Shown here in pieces: positions 59,475 through 63,367 of a DNA stretch of 63,367 nucleotides. This stretch comes from Halococcus morrhuae DSM 1307 (lineage in GTDB: Archaea > Halobacteriota > Halobacteria > Halobacteriales > Halococcaceae), in NCBI RefSeq assembly GCF_000336695.1, contig NZ_AOMC01000161.1, positions 36,853-100,219 on the forward strand, given 5' to 3'. The stretch's first letter is position 1, and each line of letters opens with the position of its first letter. The notes beneath the pieces were generated by a model that saw only the letters and a list, made by a program, of their open reading frames with translations, was not told where the DNA came from and did no database searches. A program made the position numbers and the translations under genes.

Positions 59475-61034
59475 ATGACTGACGATACCGACACCGATCC
59501 CATCGCCGACCTCCGCGAGCGCAAGCGCGCTGCCGAGCTCGGCGGTGGCGAGGAACGCATCGAGTCTCAACACGAGAAGGGGAAGCTGACCGCCCGCGAG
59601 CGCATCGATTACTTCCTCGACGAGGACACGTTCCACGAGTTCGACCAGCTCCGCACCCATCGGAGCACGAACTTCGACATGGACGAGCGGGAAGTGCCGG
59701 GCGACGGCGTCGTCACGGGCTACGGCGAGGTCGACGGCCGGACGGTGTTCGTCTTCGCCCACGACTTCACCGTCTTCGGCGGCTCGCTAGGCGAAGTGTT
59801 CGCCCAGAAGGTCTGTAAGGTGATGGACGAGGCGATGGAGGTGGGCGCGCCGATCATCGGGCTGAACGATTCGGCAGGTGCGCGTATCCAGGAAGGGATC
59901 GATTCGCTGGCGGGCTACGCCGAGGTCTTCCACCGGAATCAGCAGGCCTCCGGCGTCGTCCCGCAGATCTCGGCGATCATGGGCCCCTGTGCGGGCGGCG
60001 CGGTCTACTCGCCGGCGATCACCGATTTCATCTTCATGGTCGAGGAGACCAGCCACATGATGATCACCGGACCGTCGGTCATCGAGACCGTCACCGGCGA
60101 GGAGGTCTCCTTCGAGGAGCTCGGCGGGGCGGCGGCCCACACATCCGAGAGCGGCGTCGCCCACTTCGCCGAGAGCGACGAGAAGGAGGCGCTCGACGAC
60201 ATCAAGCGGCTGCTCTCTTATCTCCCGCAGAACAACGTCGAGGACCCGCCGCGCGTCGAGCCGTGGGACGATCCCGACCGCGAGGACGAGGAGCTGCTCG
60301 ATCTCGTCCCGGACTCGCCGCGCAAACCATACGACATGACCGACGTCATCGGGCGCATCGTCGACGAGGGCTCGTTCTTCTCGGTCGCCGAGTCCTACGC
60401 CCGCAACCTCGTGACGGCCTTCGCGCGCCTCGACGGCCGATCGGTCGGTGTGGTCGCCAACCAGCCCCGGTTCAACGCCGGCACGCTCGACATCGATGCC
60501 TCGCTCAAGGGTTCGCGGTTCGTCCGCTTCTGTGATGCGTTCAACATCCCGATTCTCACCTTCGTCGACGTGCCCGGGTTCATGCCCGGCAAGGAACAGG
60601 AATCGGGCGGCATCATCAAACACGGCGCGAAACTCCTCTACGCCTTCTCCGAGGCGTCGGTGCCGCTGCTGACGACGATCACGCGGAAGGCCTACGGCGG
60701 CGCGTACGACGTGATGGCATCCAAACATATCGATGCGGACGTGAACTACGCGTGGCCCACGGCCGAGATCGCCGTCATGGGGCCGAAGGGAGCGGTCAAC
60801 GTCCTCTACGACGACGAACTCGATGCGGCCGACGACACCGACGCCCGCCGCGACGAGCTGATCGACGAGTACCGCGACACCTTCGCCAACCCCTACACGG
60901 CCGCCGAGCGCGGCTTCGTCGACGACGTGATCGAACCCCAGGAAACGCGCCCGACGCTGATCGAGGACCTCGAAATGCTGTCGAGCAAACGCAAACAGAC
61001 GCCGGAGCGCAAACACGGCAACATCCCGCTGTGA
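59475..61034 (+). CDS. pccB: Propionyl-CoA carboxylase, carboxyltransferase (beta) subunit
   Basis: Beta (carboxyltransferase) subunit that moves the carboxyl group from carboxybiotin to propionyl-CoA (or acetyl-CoA), 519 residues. It has the two crotonase-fold halves with oxyanion glycines: [24 protein letters not shown] and [17 protein letters not shown] in the N-half; [25 protein letters not shown] and [16 protein letters not shown] in the C-half. The C-terminus KHGNIPL is the family ending. In haloarchaea this enzyme has a third small subunit, PccX, and a PccA, both present here. A 1-nt overlap (TGATG) joins it to pccX. Confidence 0.95.
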   Translation: MTDDTDTDPIADLRERKRAAELGGGEERIESQHEKGKLTARERIDYFLDEDTFHEFDQLRTHRSTNFDMDEREVPGDGVVTGYGEVDGRTVFVFAHDFTVFGGSLGEVFAQKVCKVMDEAMEVGAPIIGLNDSAGARIQEGIDSLAGYAEVFHRNQQASGVVPQISAIMGPCAGGAVYSPAITDFIFMVEETSHMMITGPSVIETVTGEEVSFEELGGAAAHTSESGVAHFAESDEKEALDDIKRLLSYLPQNNVEDPPRVEPWDDPDREDEELLDLVPDSPRKPYDMTDVIGRIVDEGSFFSVAESYARNLVTAFARLDGRSVGVVANQPRFNAGTLDIDASLKGSRFVRFCDAFNIPILTFVDVPGFMPGKEQESGGIIKHGAKLLYAFSEASVPLLTTITRKAYGGAYDVMASKHIDADVNYAWPTAEIAVMGPKGAVNVLYDDELDAADDTDARRDELIDEYRDTFANPYTAAERGFVDDVIEPQETRPTLIEDLEMLSSKRKQTPERKHGNIPL

Positions 61035-61306
61035 TGGCATCGAACCCGTCCCGCGACGAGCTCGCGGCGGCGATCCCCGACGACGCCGCCGACGACGAGG
61101 CCGCCGCCATCGCCGCCGCGATGAGTGCCCACCTCGCCGACCGCGAGCGCGCGGCGCTCGACGGCGCGGACGAGACCCCATCGTGGGCGGGCGAGCGCTG
61201 GGGGTTCGCCGGTCGCCTCCATGCACTCGGCGGGCGCTCCGCTCGGGTGACGCTCGGCGCGCCGACCGATCCCTGGAGCGCGGCCGGCCGGGTCGACCGA
61301 CTGTAA
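61034..61306 (+). CDS. pccX: Propionyl-CoA carboxylase small subunit PccX
   Basis: A 90-residue protein that overlaps the pccB stop codon by one base (ATG at 61034). It carries the pattern [20 protein letters not shown]-like acidic N-half and a C-half [38 protein letters not shown] typical of small haloarchaeal PccX and of the bacterial acyl-CoA carboxylase epsilon subunit (WGFAGR plus WAAxGR). In Haloferax mediterranei PccX is reported to be essential for activity of the complex. The position between pccB and pccA makes the assignment strong. Confidence 0.9.
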   Translation: MASNPSRDELAAAIPDDAADDEAAAIAAAMSAHLADRERAALDGADETPSWAGERWGFAGRLHALGGRSARVTLGAPTDPWSAAGRVDRL

Positions 61307-61334
61307 GCTCGCCGACCGCTGTGAGTTCATGCGG

Positions 61335-61345
61335 ATAGATTTATC
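61335..61345 (+). promoter_or_regulatory. TATA box of pccA
   Basis: AGATTTATCAC lies about 27-37 nt upstream of the pccA ATG, so pccA can be transcribed from its own start and not only from pccB-pccX. Confidence 0.5.
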
Positions 61346-61371
61346 ACGGAAGTCCCGGTATTGTCGATAGA

Positions 61372-63213
61372 ATGTTCGAGAAGGTCCTCGTCGCCAACCG
61401 CGGGGAGATCGCCGTGCGCGTGATGCGCGCCTGTGAGGAACTCGGCGTCGGCACCGTCGCCGTCTACTCCGAGGCCGACAAGAACGCCGGCCACGCTCGC
61501 TACGCCGACGAAGCGTACAACGTCGGCCCGGCGCGGGCCGCCGACTCCTACCTGGACGGCGAAGCGATCGTCGAGGCGGGCGAGAAGGCCGGCGCGGACG
61601 CCGTCCATCCGGGTTACGGGTTCCTCGCCGAGAACGCCGACTTCGCCGCCCGCGTCGAAGACAGCGAGATGACGTGGGTCGGCCCATCGAGCGGATCGAT
61701 GGAGCAACTCGGCGAGAAGACGAGCGCGCGAAAGGAGATGGCCGCCGCCGACGTCCCCACGGTACCCGGCACCGAGGACCCGGTCGAGTCGGCCGACGAA
61801 ATAACGGAGTTCGCCGACGAGGCGGGCTATCCGGTCGCGATCAAGGCCGAAGGCGGCGGTGGTGGGCGCGGGCTGAAGGTCGTCGAGAGCGAAGGCGAAA
61901 TCGAAGACCAGTTCGAGAGCGCCCAGCGCGAGGGCGAGGCGTATTTCGACAACTCCTCGGTCTACGTCGAGAAGTTCCTCGAATCGCCGCGCCACATCGA
62001 AGTCCAGATCATCGCTGACCACCACGGCAACGTCCGCCACATCGGTGAACGGGACTGTTCGCTCCAGCGCCGCCAGCAGAAAGTCATCGAGGAAGGCCCG
62101 AGTCCCGCGCTCACCGACGACCTGCGCGCGGAGATACAGGAGGCTGCCCGGCGCGGGGCCGACGCCGCCGACTACTACAACGCCGGCACCTTCGAGTTCC
62201 TGGTCGAGGACGAGGGCCGCAACGAGGACGGACTGCTCGACGAGGGCAGTAACTTCTATTTCCTCGAAGTCAACACACGAATTCAGGTCGAACACACCGT
62301 CTCCGAGGAGCTGACGGGTATCGACATCGTGAAACAGCAGCTCCGGGTCGCGGCCGACGCGGAGCTCCCGTTCGCTCAAGACGACGTCGAACTCGACGGC
62401 CACGCGATCGAGTTCCGCATCAACGCCGAGAACGCGGCCGAGGAGTTCGCGCCCGCGACGGGGACGCTCGAAACGTACGATCCGCCCGGCGGCATCGGCG
62501 TTCGCCTCGACGACGCGCTCCGACAGGGCGACGAGATCGGCGGCGATTACGACTCGATGATCGCCAAGCTGATCGTCTGGGGCCAGGACCGCGAGGAGTG
62601 TCTCATTCGGAGTCGGCGCGCGCTCGCGGAGTTCGGCATCGAGGGGATCACCACCATCATCCCGTTCCACCGGCTGATGCTCGACGACGAGGCGTTCACC
62701 GCCGGCGAGCACACGACGAACTATCTCGACGAGGAGCTCGATCCCGAGCGCATCGACGAGGCTCAGGAGAAGTGGGGCGCGGACGAGACCGATGACGAGG
62801 ACGAGGACGAGGAGGTCACCAAGCGTGACTTCGTCGTCGAAGTCAACGACAAGCGCTTCGAAGTCAATCTCGAAGAGCACGGCGCACCGCCGGTGCAGGC
62901 GAGTTCCGGCGGGAGCGGCGGCAACACCCAACAGCTCAGCTCCGCCGGCCCGAGCGGTGGGGGCGACGACGGCGGGAGCAGTAGCGCGAGCACCGCCGAG
63001 GGCGAGCAGGTCACCGCGGAGATGCAGGGGACGATTTTGAACGTGAACGTCGACGCGGGCGACGAGGTCGCCGCCGGTGACGTGCTCTGCGTGCTCGAAG
63101 CGATGAAGATGGAAAACGACGTCGTCGCCTCCCACGGCGGCGAGGTCGTCGAGGTCACCGCAACCGAGGGCGAATCAGTCGACATGGGCGACGTGCTGGT
63201 CGTTCTCGACTGA
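61372..63213 (+). CDS. pccA: Propionyl/acetyl-CoA carboxylase, biotin carboxylase plus biotin carrier (alpha) subunit
   Basis: Biotin carboxylase domain (residues 1-~450: [22 protein letters not shown], the ATP-grasp [61 protein letters not shown]) fused through a Gly/Ser-rich acidic linker to a C-terminal biotin carrier domain whose biotinylated Lys579 is in [13 protein letters not shown], 34 residues from the end. The 613-residue length fits haloarchaeal PccA. Between the two parts lies [21 protein letters not shown], the linking BT-like strand. It completes the pccB-pccX-pccA set with a separate promoter. Confidence 0.95.
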   Translation: MFEKVLVANRGEIAVRVMRACEELGVGTVAVYSEADKNAGHARYADEAYNVGPARAADSYLDGEAIVEAGEKAGADAVHPGYGFLAENADFAARVEDSEMTWVGPSSGSMEQLGEKTSARKEMAAADVPTVPGTEDPVESADEITEFADEAGYPVAIKAEGGGGGRGLKVVESEGEIEDQFESAQREGEAYFDNSSVYVEKFLESPRHIEVQIIADHHGNVRHIGERDCSLQRRQQKVIEEGPSPALTDDLRAEIQEAARRGADAADYYNAGTFEFLVEDEGRNEDGLLDEGSNFYFLEVNTRIQVEHTVSEELTGIDIVKQQLRVAADAELPFAQDDVELDGHAIEFRINAENAAEEFAPATGTLETYDPPGGIGVRLDDALRQGDEIGGDYDSMIAKLIVWGQDREECLIRSRRALAEFGIEGITTIIPFHRLMLDDEAFTAGEHTTNYLDEELDPERIDEAQEKWGADETDDEDEDEEVTKRDFVVEVNDKRFEVNLEEHGAPPVQASSGGSGGNTQQLSSAGPSGGGDDGGSSSASTAEGEQVTAEMQGTILNVNVDAGDEVAAGDVLCVLEAMKMENDVVASHGGEVVEVTATEGESVDMGDVLVVLD

Positions 63214-63261
63214 ATCCGATCGAAACCCGTTTCGGCGGCGAAAAAACCCGCTACCGGCGGA

Positions 63262-63367
63262 TCAGTTCTCGATGCCGTTCTCTTGGGCGTCGACGACGGC
63301 GACGCTGGCGAGATTGACGATGTCCTTGACCTCGTCGCCTCGCTGGAGGACGTGAACGGGTTTGTCC
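63262..63367 (-). CDS. maeB: C-terminus of NADP-malic enzyme/phosphotransacetylase-like fusion (partial)
   Basis: Only the last 35 codons are present, ending at the stop at 63262-63264. They read DKPVHVLQRGDEVKDIVNLA then SVAVVDAQENGIEN, which matches the tail of PTA-type domains (KPVxxLxRGxxVxDIVN). Haloarchaeal malic enzymes of MaeB type carry a C-terminal PTA-like domain, so this is probably malic enzyme; a stand-alone phosphate acetyltransferase is the alternative. It converges with pccA and extends past the window end. Confidence 0.65.
   Translation of the reverse strand, partial: DKPVHVLQRGDEVKDIVNLASVAVVDAQENGIEN

Overview
The window is a piece of a haloarchaeal (class Halobacteria) chromosome. 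The evidence is very high GC with strong third-position bias, acidic proteins, archaeal TATA boxes close to start codons (many genes apparently leaderless), a proteasome alpha subunit, an archaeal intron in tRNA-Met, and families typical of halophiles (AbrB-PhoU, CBS-HPF, split LplA/LplB, PccX, CFI-box protein). I cannot name the genus from the sequence. Most of the window is ordinary chromosomal backbone, with one patchy region at about 30.2-31.4 kb and one AT-rich, repeat-bearing region at 36.8-37.8 kb.

Layout. 0-10 kb: truncated proteasome alpha (psmA) divergent from panB; then a mostly minus-strand run of a cysteine-free CysD/PAPS-reductase-family ATP pyrophosphatase, aldo/keto reductase, SdpI-type membrane protein, cysteine synthase, AbrB-PhoU regulator, ATP-NAD kinase-like protein, CinA/MoaB-like protein and a type II NADH dehydrogenase-like flavoprotein. 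10-16.5 kb, plus strand: an RCK_N-DHH-DHHA1 phosphoesterase, a CBS-ParB protein, a B12-dependent acyl-CoA mutase large subunit with isobutyryl-type active-site residues, and an acetyl/propionyl-CoA synthetase. 16.5-21.4 kb: an aa3-type cytochrome oxidase neighbourhood (subunits I and III, three haloarchaeal membrane proteins, a 29-residue micro-ORF). 21.4-30.2 kb: CBS-HPF regulator, one-domain lycopene-cyclase-like protein, atypical iron-ADH, NCS2 permease, LplA/LplB, a cold-shock-like protein, acyl-CoA dehydrogenase and thiolase.

30.2-46.2 kb: a decayed copy of the lycopene-cyclase-like gene, an unrecognised AT-richer gene beside tRNA-Val, the trpDFEG operon, an ASST-like exported protein, a duplicated ~183-bp cis element that precedes first a 77-residue membrane protein and then the intein-containing class II ribonucleotide reductase nrdJ, a sulfite-oxidase-type molybdoenzyme, small zinc-finger proteins, a TVP38 protein and intron-bearing tRNA-Met. 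46.3-63.4 kb: a lipoprotein, a lactate/glycolate oxidation locus of two fused Fe-S proteins plus LutC, an NRAMP-like transporter, small membrane proteins, an SDR, an NSS-type symporter, the propionyl-CoA carboxylase genes pccB-pccX-pccA, and the C-terminus of a malic enzyme/PTA fusion.

Functional themes. Propionyl- and branched acyl-CoA metabolism (PCC, mutase, ACS, ACAD, thiolase), cobalamin-dependent enzymes (mutase, NrdJ), lactate oxidation feeding the respiratory chain (fused GlcDF, Lut proteins, Ndh-like, Cox), and several sensory or allosteric fusions (RCK-DHH, CBS-ParB, CBS-HPF, AbrB-PhoU). The strongest leads for something new are the duplicated nrdJ leader with its partner membrane protein and the ICM-like mutase.
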